64,000 nt of DNA, taken from the NCBI GenBank assembly GCA_016699615.1, contig CP064984.1, positions 2,142,001 to 2,206,000 on the forward strand, read 5' to 3'. Positions 9,150-18,028 of the stretch are shown here, piece by piece. Made by a program: the position numbers and the translations under genes. This DNA comes from Sphingobacteriales bacterium. Lineage in GTDB: Bacteria; Bacteroidota; Bacteroidia; Chitinophagales; JADIYW01. Position 1 is the stretch's first letter; each line of letters begins with the position of its first letter. The notes under the pieces were generated by a model. That model was not told where the DNA came from. It did not search any database and worked only from the letters and a program-made list of their open reading frames with translations.

Positions 9150-10384
9150 ATTTGACGTACAACATTGCCAAACGATATTTATTTAGTAAAAAACAAACCA
9201 ATGCAGTAAATATTATTGCTGGCGTAAGTGCTACATCTATTGGTGTTGGTGCAATGGCATTGGTTATGGTACTTTCAGTTTTCAATGGATTAGAAAGTTT
9301 GGTAAAATCTATGTACACTGTTTTCTATCCAGAAATAGTTGTTACTAGTAATGCATCTAAAACATTTGAGATTAATACAGAATTAGAGCAAATGTTAAAA
9401 CAAGAAAATAATATACTACATTATAGTTTTATATTAGAAGATAATGCTTTGTTGGAATATGGCGGACAACAACAAATAGCAACAATCAAAGGTATTGATA
9501 GAAATTATTTTAAAGTCATTCCAGAGTTCGATTCTTTTGTAGTAAAAGGCACTAAAGATGTTTTTTACAACAATGGAGAATTTATGTTGTTAGGTGCTGG
9601 AATTGCTTATGGATTAAATTTGAATACCACAGAATCTATAGAGCCAGTTGGAATATATATGCCAAAGAAAACAGCAGCATCTTTGTCTAATGTCGAGAAT
9701 TCATTCCAGAAACAATACATCTATTCTTGTGGTTCGTTTGCTATCTCAGATGAGTTTGACACCAAATATGTGTTGGTACCTTTGTCTTTTTTTCAGCAAT
9801 TGAGCATGCAATATAATCAAATATCAAAAGTAGAAATTAAACTAAAAGATAAGAATAATGATGCAGCTACAATTGCATCACTGCAACAAAAACTTGGAGC
9901 AGATTTTCAGGTAAAAAATAGATACCAACAAAATGAAATACTATATAAAGTATTAAGAACAGAAAAATGGATTGTTTTTGCCATCCTTGCAGCCATTTTG
10001 TGCATAGCATCATTTAATATCACTGGAGCATTATCTATGTTGGTGTTAGATAAAAAGAAAGATTTGGCAGTGCTTACAGCATTAGGCTTAGAAAGAAATG
10101 ATGTTGTAAAATTATTTTTATTAGAAGGTGTGTTGTTGTCTTTATTAGGTGCAGTTGTTGGTATTGTATTGGCAGTAATTTTTCTTATTATCCAAGATAA
10201 AATAGGTATAGTGCCAATGCCAGGAAGCACATTTGTTATACAACATTATCCAGTGAAAATCCAATTGTTAGACATTATTGTAGTGTTTATTTTGGTGATA
10301 TTAATTGGAATTGTGGCATCGTGGTTGCCATCAAAATATGCAGCAAAAAATATAGAAAAAGAATACTTAAGTTATTTGAGCTAA
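9146..10384 (+). CDS. LolE/FtsX-like ABC transporter permease
   Basis: A 412-residue permease of the LolC/LolE and MacB class. One membrane segment lies near residues 22-48, then a large periplasmic domain to about 270, then three membrane segments (about 272-300, 320-350 and 370-395) forming the FtsX domain. It probably acts with an ATPase encoded elsewhere (LolD type) in releasing lipoproteins from the inner membrane, which is the usual role of the closest family in Bacteroidota. An exporter of other substrates is the alternative. Its start overlaps rbfA by four bases, a gene pairing often seen in the phylum. Confidence 0.85.
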   Translation: MNLTYNIAKRYLFSKKQTNAVNIIAGVSATSIGVGAMALVMVLSVFNGLESLVKSMYTVFYPEIVVTSNASKTFEINTELEQMLKQENNILHYSFILEDNALLEYGGQQQIATIKGIDRNYFKVIPEFDSFVVKGTKDVFYNNGEFMLLGAGIAYGLNLNTTESIEPVGIYMPKKTAASLSNVENSFQKQYIYSCGSFAISDEFDTKYVLVPLSFFQQLSMQYNQISKVEIKLKDKNNDAATIASLQQKLGADFQVKNRYQQNEILYKVLRTEKWIVFAILAAILCIASFNITGALSMLVLDKKKDLAVLTALGLERNDVVKLFLLEGVLLSLLGAVVGIVLAVIFLIIQDKIGIVPMPGSTFVIQHYPVKIQLLDIIVVFILVILIGIVASWLPSKYAAKNIEKEYLSYLS

Positions 10385-10397
10385 TTGATAAATTACC

Positions 10398-10723
10398 TTA
10401 TTTTATTAAATTATAAATAGATTGTATTATCTTTTCATACATATTTGTATTAAGTGTGCCAACCTTTTCTAATATAATGTCCTTATGTGCAGTAAATATT
10501 CTATTTGGTTTTACATAAGAAGTCATAGGTAAGTTTCCTTCAGCAAAATCTTCATCTGCTATACATATCGAATATTCGCTATATGGTTTTGATGTAATTT
10601 GACAAAGTATCACGTCATTCTCAATGAAATCTGACAGTACTAAAGCTGGTCTTCTTTTTGAAGATGATAAATCTGAAAAGGAAAGCTTACTACTACAATA
10701 TTACCTTTTATAAATTTTTCCAT
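10398..10723 (-). pseudogene. MazF/PemK-type toxin, frameshifted as sequenced
   Basis: Reading from ATG 10723 gives MEKFIKGNIVVVSFPF, and after one missing base the frame continues SDLSSSKRRPALVLSD, then ILCQITSKPYSEYSI and a C-terminal KIIQSIYNLIK. This is a complete MazF/PemK endoribonuclease of about 108 residues, with the conserved GxxVxVxFPF and RPALV segments. The break is in a four-T run (plus-strand A run 10676-10679), where one more T restores the frame. It may be a sequencing error rather than a dead toxin, because similar homopolymer breaks occur in essential genes in this window. The start overlaps the antitoxin end by 16 bases, as expected for a toxin-antitoxin pair. Confidence 0.75.
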
Positions 10724-10923
10724 GCAATTTCTTCATCATCATTTAACCAATCTTTTGCTAAAATCTCTTGACTTGCAAAATGTGTTAATACATTTTCTTG
10801 AAGGTTTAATTTTGTTGCTTCTTCTGTTGTGAATGCAATAATTTCTACATGCTTTCCAATGAATTCTTCAGGCAGATTTAATAAGATTTTATTCTCTCTT
10901 AATATAGTTGTTGTTTTAATCAT
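10708..10923 (-). CDS. Antitoxin of the MazF/PemK-type pair
   Basis: A 71-residue protein starting MIKTTTILRENKILLNLPEE at 10923. An upstream in-frame start at 10968 would add 15 unlikely residues. The N-terminal half resembles the beta-strand DNA-binding segment of MazE/AbrB-like antitoxins, and the rest (ILAKDWLNDDEEIAWKNL) is the acidic tail that would neutralise the toxin. It precedes the toxin and overlaps it by 16 bases. The family assignment rests mainly on context and the short N-terminal similarity. It should autoregulate the pair by family precedent. Confidence 0.65.
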   Translation of the reverse strand: MIKTTTILRENKILLNLPEEFIGKHVEIIAFTTEEATKLNLQENVLTHFASQEILAKDWLNDDEEIAWKNL

Positions 10924-11021
10924 ATAATAAAAATAAGTTGATAAAACTTTATTTATAAAGTTATACAAAAAAAATAATGAATCAAAATTATTATTAAATA
11001 TTTAGATTTAAACTCATGCTA

Positions 11022-11948
11022 TCAATGAAATGCAAATTGCATAATCATATGTTGCATTTCTTGTTTAAACGAACTGGTTTCTTTTGGTATTAAATCAAAA
11101 ATATCACAATTAGATTCTACACTTAAGTTTCTGAGTTTTAAATGTTGGTTGATGAATTGCATTTCCAAGTCAGGATAAATTTCTTTCATTGTCATGGCAA
11201 TATCCATGATGCTCATATTGAAATCTGTAAGATTGCAAATATTATTTGGCGCATCTTCTTTTATCAATAATTGTGTAATTATTTTTGCAGCTTTATCAAT
11301 ATTTATAAAAGAACGTTCTTGCATACCATCACCATGAATAGATATTTTTTTTGTAAAGTTTGCATCAAAAGCAAATCTATTGATAACTGCATCAAATCGC
11401 ATACTCTGATTAAAACCATAAAGATTTCCAAGTCTTACAATATGTGTAGGTATTTTGTCAAACAATCTTTCTGCAAAACTTTCGCCACGCATTTTTGATA
11501 TGCTGTAGTATGTTTTTGGGTTTAGCTTAGACTGTTCATTCATCATTTGGTTTTTTACTGATGAACCATAAACAGACACACTACTAATATGTATAAATTT
11601 TTTGATATTACATTCTTCAATAGCATAAGATAGCTCGGCTGTTCCCCAATGGTTGATTTGCTCATACATGTGTGGGTCATGGTCAGTGTATGGTGTAGCT
11701 ACTTTTGCTGCGGCATGTATTACAGCATCAACTTTTGCAAGTTCTTTTTTTAATTTTCTAGTGTCAAGAATATCACCTTCTACAAAACGAATATTATCAC
11801 CACCTATGCATGTACATAGAAAGAAGTTGTAGTTTCCTTTACTCAAATTGTCATACACTACAATTTCTTCAATTTCTTTTATCTGAACTAATTTTTTTAC
11901 TAATTCTGTACCTAAGTACCCAGCTCCACCAGTTATTAAAACTTTCAT
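11022..11948 (-). CDS. NAD-dependent sugar epimerase/dehydratase (extended SDR)
   Basis: A 308-residue extended short-chain dehydrogenase. The NAD-binding GGAGYLG is at residues 7-13, an acidic residue follows strand 2 (VYDNLSKGNY), DAVIHAAAKV gives the mid-domain motif, and the catalytic YYSISK (YxxxK) is near 148. Substrates are probably nucleotide sugars, as for most relatives, but the exact reaction cannot be named. It lies 16 bases downstream of the cysH-like gene on the same strand, and a WecG-type glycosyltransferase and a sulfotransferase are close upstream. That context suggests surface polysaccharide synthesis. Confidence 0.87.
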   Translation of the reverse strand: MKVLITGGAGYLGTELVKKLVQIKEIEEIVVYDNLSKGNYNFFLCTCIGGDNIRFVEGDILDTRKLKKELAKVDAVIHAAAKVATPYTDHDPHMYEQINHWGTAELSYAIEECNIKKFIHISSVSVYGSSVKNQMMNEQSKLNPKTYYSISKMRGESFAERLFDKIPTHIVRLGNLYGFNQSMRFDAVINRFAFDANFTKKISIHGDGMQERSFINIDKAAKIITQLLIKEDAPNNICNLTDFNMSIMDIAMTMKEIYPDLEMQFINQHLKLRNLSVESNCDIFDLIPKETSSFKQEMQHMIMQFAFH

Positions 11949-11964
11949 TATTTTTATTAATATA

Positions 11965-12636
11965 TTATTTTATTAATTCTGTATGTAGTCCACATTCAGT
12001 TTTATTCAATCCAAACCATCTTGCCATACGCTCATCTTGCATCATATTTGGGTCTATTTTTCTAGTACATGGTTCGCAACCTATACTTGTATAGCCATCA
12101 TTTTCTAATGGATGTTGCGGTATTTTATTTTCTTTTATGTACTGCCAAATCATTTGTTTTGTCCATTGCAACATTGGATGGTATCTCATAGCACGTTGTG
12201 GTGTTGCTTGCTCAATTTTCATATTTGCTCTGTTGGCATTTTGGTCAGCACGCACACCATTTATCCAAATATCATACTGATGCAAAAATGGCTCCATTGG
12301 CTGTACTTTATTCAAATGACAACAAAAGTCTGGATCAGATGCAAATAATAATCTTCCGTTGTAGTCTTTTTGCATATTACGTGGTGTTGCAGATTTTACA
12401 TCTATCACATTCAAATTATAAAGATTTGCAATTTGGTCTTTGTATGCAATTGTTTTTGGGAAAAGATAGCCAGTGTTTAAAAACAATACTGGAATGGTAT
12501 TGTCTATTTTAGATAGAATATGCAACATTGGAATAGAATGTGTTTGAAAACTTGATGATACAAACAGCTTTTTATCTGCGCTTTTGTATTCATTAATTTT
12601 TTCTTCTATCGATTTTATTGCTACCTCAAATGACAT
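11965..12636 (-). CDS. cysH: Assimilatory APS/PAPS reductase, 4Fe-4S type
   Basis: A 223-residue CysH-family protein. A cysteine pair at 105-106 and a CxxC at 187/190 are the four ligands of the 4Fe-4S cluster that marks APS-type reductases, and the catalytic cysteine is in ECGLHTE at 214-220. It reduces activated sulfate to sulfite using thioredoxin or a similar donor. No sulfate adenylyltransferase or sulfite reductase is in the window. The sulfotransferase upstream also depends on activated sulfate, so the two may draw on a shared pool. The start at 12636 fits the family N-terminus, and 16 bases separate it from the epimerase gene. Confidence 0.88.
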   Translation of the reverse strand: MSFEVAIKSIEEKINEYKSADKKLFVSSSFQTHSIPMLHILSKIDNTIPVLFLNTGYLFPKTIAYKDQIANLYNLNVIDVKSATPRNMQKDYNGRLLFASDPDFCCHLNKVQPMEPFLHQYDIWINGVRADQNANRANMKIEQATPQRAMRYHPMLQWTKQMIWQYIKENKIPQHPLENDGYTSIGCEPCTRKIDPNMMQDERMARWFGLNKTECGLHTELIK

Positions 12637-12713
12637 TATATAAAAGTATTAATTATACAGTGAAAAATGTGGCAAATATTATTAATAAATCATTAGTTAT
12701 AGTTTAAAATATC

Positions 12714-13175
12714 TTATTCAATTTTTAGCGCACGGCTATAACTTTCATGCAATGAAATAAATGTCTCTGTTCTTGTAATTTCCTCAATGGTTTGTATTTT
12801 GTCCATCAGTACACTTCTAAGATGTTCTGTGTCTTTGCAAATTATTCTAATAAACATAGAGTATAATCCAGTTGTGTAGTGTATATCCACAACTTCTGGT
12901 ATTTTTTTAAGCTGCACTGCAACCATTTCATAAGATGAGCTTTTTTGTAAATAAATGCCCAAAAATGCAGTAATATCGTAATTGAGTTTTTTGTAATCTA
13001 TCTCAGTTCTGTAACCTAGAATAATGCCCATTTCTTCCAATTTCTTTATTCTGATATGCACAGTACCAGCTGAAACATTTATTTGTTTTCCAATTTCAGC
13101 ATAGGTAGTTTTTGAGTTGTTTTTAATAATATTAATGATGCTGATATCAATATCATCTATGTTTTCTGTTTTCAT
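12714..13175 (-). CDS. Lrp/AsnC family transcriptional regulator
   Basis: A 153-residue regulator with an N-terminal helix-turn-helix (DIDISIINIIKNNSKTTYAE, then QINVSAGTVHIRIKKLEEMGII) and a C-terminal RAM effector domain from about residue 65 (TAFLGIYLQKSSSYEMVAVQLKKIPEV). Such proteins sense amino acids or other small molecules as octamers. Its start overlaps the end of the glycosyltransferase gene by four bases, so it is probably the last gene of a sulfotransferase - glycosyltransferase - regulator operon. That is unusual company for an Lrp protein. The effector and targets are unknown. Confidence 0.92.
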   Translation of the reverse strand: MKTENIDDIDISIINIIKNNSKTTYAEIGKQINVSAGTVHIRIKKLEEMGIILGYRTEIDYKKLNYDITAFLGIYLQKSSSYEMVAVQLKKIPEVVDIHYTTGLYSMFIRIICKDTEHLRSVLMDKIQTIEEITRTETFISLHESYSRALKIE

Positions 13176-13924
13176 ATATCTAATATATTGAAGTATTTTG
13201 GATATTGTTTGATTTTATCCAACCAAGGTCTGAAAATGATGGTAGTGTCTCTTAATCTTTTTTTATAATGTCTTGCTGGATGCAATATTGTACGCCAAAG
13301 CCATTCTAATTTTATGCTGCGTATAAGTTTGGGTGCTCTAGTATAAAAACCACTTAAAAAATCAAAATAACCACCAACGGTAATTACGAATAGATTTTTT
13401 GTTTGTATTGTTTCAAAATGTTTGTTTACCCATTCTTCTTGCAGTGGTGTTCCCATGCCAATAAATAATGCAGAATTATCTGGTATGTGTTCCCAATTTA
13501 ATGCTGTATAACCATCTTGAAAATAGTGTAAGACTTGAGTTTTGTATTGCTCGTTTAGTTTTTCATTGCATCCTTGAATTTGCTCTTTTGTAGTGCCATA
13601 AAATGTGATAGGAATATTTTGCTTGTGTAATAATTCTATCATAATTGGTGACAAATCTGTGCCATTCAGATTGCTCATTTGCTTGTTGTTTGCAAGTTTA
13701 AAATACATTTGCATACCTATACCATCAACCAATATTATGTTAGATTTTTTTAATGCTTCAGCATATTTTATGTCACTTCTAATTAATTCTAAACTTGCAT
13801 AATACATAAAGTGTACAATGTAAAAGTTATTTTTCTTCCATTCTTTTAAAATATAATTACAAGTATCTGCAATATTAGCTGCATTCAGAAATTGTAGTGT
13901 AGATATGTTATTTTGAAATGACAT
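13172..13924 (-). CDS. WecG/TagA/CpsF family glycosyltransferase
   Basis: A 250-residue enzyme of the GT26 (WecG/TagA) family. It has NIILVDGIGMQMYFKL at about 64-79, DLSPIMIELLHKQNIPITFYG around 93, and the diagnostic ALFIGMGTPLQEEWVNKHF near 153, followed by TVGGYFDFLSGFYTRAPKLI. The family transfers N-acetylmannosamine or related sugars to lipid-linked intermediates in enterobacterial common antigen, teichoic acid or capsule synthesis. The sugar used here is unknown. It lies between the sulfotransferase (four-base gap) and the Lrp regulator (four-base overlap), so all three probably share a transcript. Confidence 0.88.
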   Translation of the reverse strand: MSFQNNISTLQFLNAANIADTCNYILKEWKKNNFYIVHFMYYASLELIRSDIKYAEALKKSNIILVDGIGMQMYFKLANNKQMSNLNGTDLSPIMIELLHKQNIPITFYGTTKEQIQGCNEKLNEQYKTQVLHYFQDGYTALNWEHIPDNSALFIGMGTPLQEEWVNKHFETIQTKNLFVITVGGYFDFLSGFYTRAPKLIRSIKLEWLWRTILHPARHYKKRLRDTTIIFRPWLDKIKQYPKYFNILDI

Positions 13925-13928
13925 GCTT

Positions 13929-14942
13929 TTATTTTAGTCTTCTTTTTAGAGTTTCTACAATGTTTTTCATTCTATCTAAATTCATAGCAAAAGCTAATAT
14001 TAATTTGATTGGGAAAGAACATAAATAGTAAAAAACCATAAGATAATTTGGTTGAGTATTCGATAATTCAAAATTGAATTGTTGCATATTTTTATTACTT
14101 ATCTTTTCGCAAAACCAAATTTCAGTATTATTTAATCCACCTTTTTTCCAATTTGCAGCACGTTCTTTTTTAAAACCTTTATCTTTACTATCAGGTTCTA
14201 TTGATGAACTTTCTTGTGTTATTTCCAACATATTTGGATTAAAGTTAATGTCAATATGCTGACAGATTTTTTTTATTTCAGCTTCAGGGTTTTCTATAAG
14301 TTGTTCAAAAACTACTGTGTGTACACGTTTGTCTTTTTTGTGTTTGCTTGATGCTTGTATGGCAGCATTCCAAAGTTTACTTAAAGTAATTGGATGGTAA
14401 TTTATTCTTAATCGAATGCTTTCTTTTCTAGTAATATACCATGCACCTAATTTTCTTCTATTCCATTTGTTTTTTTGCGAAAGCATGATAGCGCGTGGGT
14501 CACGTACCATATTTATGATTTTTGCATTCGGGAAAATCTCAAAAATCTCTTGGATGTAAAATACATTTTGTGGCGTTTTTTCGCAAATTACTTTTTTATG
14601 ATTTAGGCTAATTTCATTTTTTGCAAAATGAAAAAAAACACTTTCTGCCGTTAACTCTTCTGAAATATTATGAATTAAAGTTGTTGCCTCATCTTCAAAA
14701 ATACTATAATCATCAAATCCAGTGTTGTAACCTTTTCTTTGAATGAGTATTAGCTTTTGAGCTAATTTAATAGCATTACTTTTGTCTATTGTTTTTCCTT
14801 TATCTTCTGGCGACCAAAGTTGTTCAAAAAAGTGCAATTCATTCAGTACCATCAAATCAGGATGATTGTTAAAGACACGCAACATCATCGTTGTGCCACT
14901 TCTTGAGTTACCAACTATAAATATAATTTTATCTAAATACAT
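13929..14942 (-). CDS. Sulfotransferase family protein
   Basis: About 337 residues from the ATG at 14942 (MYLDKIIFIVGNSRSGTTMM). A start at 14975 would add an unconvincing tail and abut the divergent gene. IIFIVGNSRSGTTMM is the PAPS 5'-phosphosulfate loop, and IINMVRDPRAIMLSQKNKW near residue 150 is the 3'-phosphate-binding motif with the conserved RDPR. It would move sulfate from PAPS to a carbohydrate or other acceptor. The adjacent WecG-type transferase suggests a sulfated surface glycan, which is an inference from context. The acceptor is not known, and some relatives act on proteins or lipids. Confidence 0.85.
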   Translation of the reverse strand: MYLDKIIFIVGNSRSGTTMMLRVFNNHPDLMVLNELHFFEQLWSPEDKGKTIDKSNAIKLAQKLILIQRKGYNTGFDDYSIFEDEATTLIHNISEELTAESVFFHFAKNEISLNHKKVICEKTPQNVFYIQEIFEIFPNAKIINMVRDPRAIMLSQKNKWNRRKLGAWYITRKESIRLRINYHPITLSKLWNAAIQASSKHKKDKRVHTVVFEQLIENPEAEIKKICQHIDINFNPNMLEITQESSSIEPDSKDKGFKKERAANWKKGGLNNTEIWFCEKISNKNMQQFNFELSNTQPNYLMVFYYLCSFPIKLILAFAMNLDRMKNIVETLKRRLK

Positions 14943-14974
14943 ATTTTGCCTAAAAAATACATTATTTTTAATCA

Positions 14975-16540
14975 ATGATTTGTAGCTTTAAAAATACATT
15001 CTTTTTCTTTTGTTTCTATATATATTTTTCAAATGCTTTTGCAAAAGACATCTTGCATCAACCAATCATTGGTTCTGTAACAGAAACAAGTGCAAAAATA
15101 TTCTTCTTTTCGGATACAATATTAGATTTTTCTATTGTTTTAAAATCAGAAATGTCTGAAAGTAAATATGCTTATCGTTCTACAGATTCTTTTTTCTTTA
15201 CAAATATGTTTGTATTCAAAGATTTATTACCAAATAAATACTATGAATATTTTATAACTGATACATTAAATCAAGAATTAGCAAAAGGTAGTTTTACTAC
15301 ATTCAATTCAAAAAATTCAACTGATAAATTTGTATTTACATTTGGTTCGTGCACACACCAACGTTTTGATGATGTAATATTTCAGAATATGGCATTGCAC
15401 CAGCCAAAGTTTTTTTTACATCTTGGTGATTGGTTGTACAATAATTATAATTCTAATACATTACAACAATCATTGTCACTCCAAAATCTTAAAGCCAAGT
15501 TTATTGAGCGTTACAATATGCCACATTTGTCAAAATTGTTGCAACACACACCGATTGATTATATTTTTGATGATGAAGATGGAATTATAGATGATTTTTC
15601 TTCAAATACATTTAGTGTAATAAAAACAAAAAATAAAGAAGTTGCACTTTCAGAAAGTAAATATCCAAATGAGTTGAAAGAAAACCTAATACAAAGTTTA
15701 AGTCAATTTTTTCCTTCGTACAATCAGAATAAAAATTCAGCATACCACCAATTTTCTTTTGGCAATGCAGATTTTTTCTTTATAGATAATCGTTCAACAC
15801 GAGCGTCAAATTTTGAAATATTTGAGCAAAAGAAAAATGGCAAATGGACATATAAAGCAAACAAGGAACATCAAATTTTAGATAGTGTTCAATTACAATT
15901 TTTATTAGATGGATTAAAAAACTCTACAGCAACATGGAAGTTTATAGTTTCAGGCGTTACATTCAATCAATCATACAAAAAAGTTTTTGATGTATGCATG
16001 CGATTGCAAAATAGAATATTGCCCAATCAAAAAACAGGAATGTACTTAGCTGCATCATTGTCATCAATGTGGTTTGCATTTCCTGCAACTCAATCAAAGT
16101 TGATTGATTTTTGTAATGATAATAATATTGAAAATGTAATAATTTTAAGTGGTGATGCACATTCTGCTGCAATTGATGATGGCAAAAACGCAGGATTTCC
16201 TGAAATAATGGCTGGCGCATTGGCACAAGAAAATTCGGAGATTGCAAGCATCATATATAAATATTTTAAAATGAATCTGTGGAACAAAGGTGGACAAGGA
16301 ATTGGGAATAATAATTTTAATTCAGCATTTGGAAAAGTTACTGTAAATGGCAACGAAAGTGTTCAGCTTTCAATTATCGATGATAAGAATAATGAAATTA
16401 TAGCATATGATGTAAAACCCAATTTTATTCCTAAAAAAATCAATGAAAAGCGAAAATCAAAGATTACATTTAGTAATAAGATTAGCGTGTTTTTTAAAAA
16501 AATTAGAATAGGTTTTCATTATTTGTTTAATAAAAAATAA
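14975..16540 (+). CDS. PhoD-like phosphatase/phosphodiesterase, exported
   Basis: A 521-residue metallophosphoesterase of the PhoD family. A hydrophobic signal peptide occupies about residues 6-23 (FFFFCFYIYFSNAFA). An N-terminal Fn3-like domain (PIIGSVTETSAKIFFFSD) precedes the catalytic domain, which shows FGSCTH, FLHLGDWLY, DYIFDDEDG, FFFIDNRSTR and LSGDAHSAA, the metal-ligand motifs of the family. It probably hydrolyses phosphate esters in the periplasm. The YxxxD and GDxH blocks look complete. It is divergent from the sulfotransferase gene and followed after 14 bases by the epoxide-hydrolase-like gene. Confidence 0.85.
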   Translation: MICSFKNTFFFFCFYIYFSNAFAKDILHQPIIGSVTETSAKIFFFSDTILDFSIVLKSEMSESKYAYRSTDSFFFTNMFVFKDLLPNKYYEYFITDTLNQELAKGSFTTFNSKNSTDKFVFTFGSCTHQRFDDVIFQNMALHQPKFFLHLGDWLYNNYNSNTLQQSLSLQNLKAKFIERYNMPHLSKLLQHTPIDYIFDDEDGIIDDFSSNTFSVIKTKNKEVALSESKYPNELKENLIQSLSQFFPSYNQNKNSAYHQFSFGNADFFFIDNRSTRASNFEIFEQKKNGKWTYKANKEHQILDSVQLQFLLDGLKNSTATWKFIVSGVTFNQSYKKVFDVCMRLQNRILPNQKTGMYLAASLSSMWFAFPATQSKLIDFCNDNNIENVIILSGDAHSAAIDDGKNAGFPEIMAGALAQENSEIASIIYKYFKMNLWNKGGQGIGNNNFNSAFGKVTVNGNESVQLSIIDDKNNEIIAYDVKPNFIPKKINEKRKSKITFSNKISVFFKKIRIGFHYLFNKK

Positions 16541-16554
16541 TACATCAAAAAAAT

Positions 16555-17412
16555 ATGAGTGTAACGCACAAACAAGTAAAAGTAAATGATGTTTTTCTAC
16601 ATGTAGCACAACAAGGCAATGGTACAAAGTTAGTTGTGTTGCTACATGGCTGGCCAGAATTTTGGTACACATGGCGTTATCAGATTCCAGCATTAGCAAA
16701 AGAATATACAGTGTTTGCGCCAGACTTACGAGGATTTAATAAAAGTGATAAGCCAACTGGAATTTCGCATTATAAAGCAGATGTTGTCGCATCAGATATT
16801 GCAGAACTAATCAAACAATCAGGATATGATAAAGCATATATAGTTGGACATGATTGGGGCGGAGCAATTGCATGGACATTTTCTTCATTGTATCCAGAAT
16901 TGACTGAAAAATTAGCAATACTAAATTGTCCACATCCAAAAGAAATGTTGAGGCAAATAAAGAAAAATCCATCACAACTTGTGAAAAGTTGGTACATGTT
17001 CTTACATCAAATTCCTTTGTTGCCAGAATTAATATTGGAACTAACATTACCACAGTTTTTTAAAACATTTATTAGAGGTTGGATGCGTAATCCACAAAAC
17101 TTTACAGATGAAGATTTAAAAGCATTTGTTACAGCATACAAAGAAGAAGGCGCGCTAACTGGCTCAATAAATTATTATAGAGCAATGATGCAAACAAAGC
17201 CAAATTTGTCAGTATTTAAACAAAAAACAAAAGCACCAACTTTATTAATTTGGGGCGAAGATGATAAAGCATTAGGAAAAGAATTAACATACAATACCAA
17301 AGATTATGTAGATGCTGATTTGGATATAAAGTATATTAAAAATTGCTCGCATTGGATACAAAACGATTGTCCTGATTTGGTTAATCAATATTTATTAGAA
17401 TTTTTTAAATAA
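16555..17412 (+). CDS. Alpha/beta hydrolase, epoxide hydrolase/dehalogenase-like
   Basis: A 285-residue alpha/beta hydrolase. HGWPEFWYTWR at 31-41 carries the HGxP oxyanion motif, and the nucleophile is an aspartate (D100 in GHDWGG) rather than serine. This is characteristic of epoxide hydrolases and haloalkane or haloacetate dehalogenases. The acid is probably in GEDDKALG near 236, and the base is the histidine of NCSHWIQ near 263. Epoxide hydrolase is favoured by the HGxP motif, but the substrate is unknown. No signal peptide is present. It shares its strand with phoD-like and deacetylase genes, with gaps of 14 and 6 bases, so an operon is likely. Confidence 0.83.
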   Translation: MSVTHKQVKVNDVFLHVAQQGNGTKLVVLLHGWPEFWYTWRYQIPALAKEYTVFAPDLRGFNKSDKPTGISHYKADVVASDIAELIKQSGYDKAYIVGHDWGGAIAWTFSSLYPELTEKLAILNCPHPKEMLRQIKKNPSQLVKSWYMFLHQIPLLPELILELTLPQFFKTFIRGWMRNPQNFTDEDLKAFVTAYKEEGALTGSINYYRAMMQTKPNLSVFKQKTKAPTLLIWGEDDKALGKELTYNTKDYVDADLDIKYIKNCSHWIQNDCPDLVNQYLLEFFK

Positions 17413-17418
17413 TATTTT

Positions 17419-18027
17419 ATGTTTTGGGTACGTACACCATGGTTAGTTCAAAAAATATTTCCAAAAGTAATTTGGCATTTTAAAAACGTTGATGAAAGTA
17501 CAATAGAAATGCCATCTTGTACAATCTTAGGAAAGAAAATATATCTAACATTTGATGATGGTCCACATCCTGAAATTACTCCTTGGGTATTGGACCAATT
17601 AGAAAAACATCAAGTCAAAGCAACATTTTTTTGTTTAGGTGAGCATGTAGAAAAGTATCCAGATATATTTCAACAAATAATTGCACATGGACATACTATT
17701 GGCAATCATGGTTACAAGCATTACAATGGTTGGAAGATAACCAAACAACAATATTTAGAAAATTTTGAAAAAGGAAAACAAGCAACTCAAAGTAATTTGT
17801 TTAGACCACCATATGCAAAAATTAGAGCTATGCATAAGTTTAAACAAGGTGAAATAATAATTTGTACAGTTTTGCCTCATGATTATCATCCAAAAGTAAC
17901 ACCAGAAACTTGCTTAGATAATATTAAAAATAATCTACAAGATGGAGATATTTTAGTACTACATGATAATGAAAAAGCATGGAAGAAATTAGAGTATGTA
18001 TTGCCAAAAATTCTAGGTAATATTTGA
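17419..18027 (+). CDS. Polysaccharide deacetylase (NodB domain)
   Basis: A 202-residue carbohydrate esterase family 4 protein. Motif 1, YLTFDDGPHPE, has the catalytic base and metal aspartates at 46-47. Motif 2, GNHGYKH, has metal histidines at 97 and 101. Motif 3, LFRPPYAK, is near 130, and the C-terminal LVLHDN supplies the catalytic histidine. There is no obvious cleavable signal peptide, although the first 20 residues are moderately hydrophobic. It would remove N- or O-acetyl groups from a polysaccharide such as peptidoglycan or capsule. It is the last gene of the likely three-gene run and converges on the desaturase-family gene. Confidence 0.9.
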   Translation: MFWVRTPWLVQKIFPKVIWHFKNVDESTIEMPSCTILGKKIYLTFDDGPHPEITPWVLDQLEKHQVKATFFCLGEHVEKYPDIFQQIIAHGHTIGNHGYKHYNGWKITKQQYLENFEKGKQATQSNLFRPPYAKIRAMHKFKQGEIIICTVLPHDYHPKVTPETCLDNIKNNLQDGDILVLHDNEKAWKKLEYVLPKILGNI

Positions 18028-18028
18028 G

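Noticed and set aside
14943..14975. Sulfotransferase start at 14975
   Set aside because: It would add residues without family similarity and share its first base with the divergent phoD-like gene. The ATG at 14942 begins just before the PAPS-loop strand.
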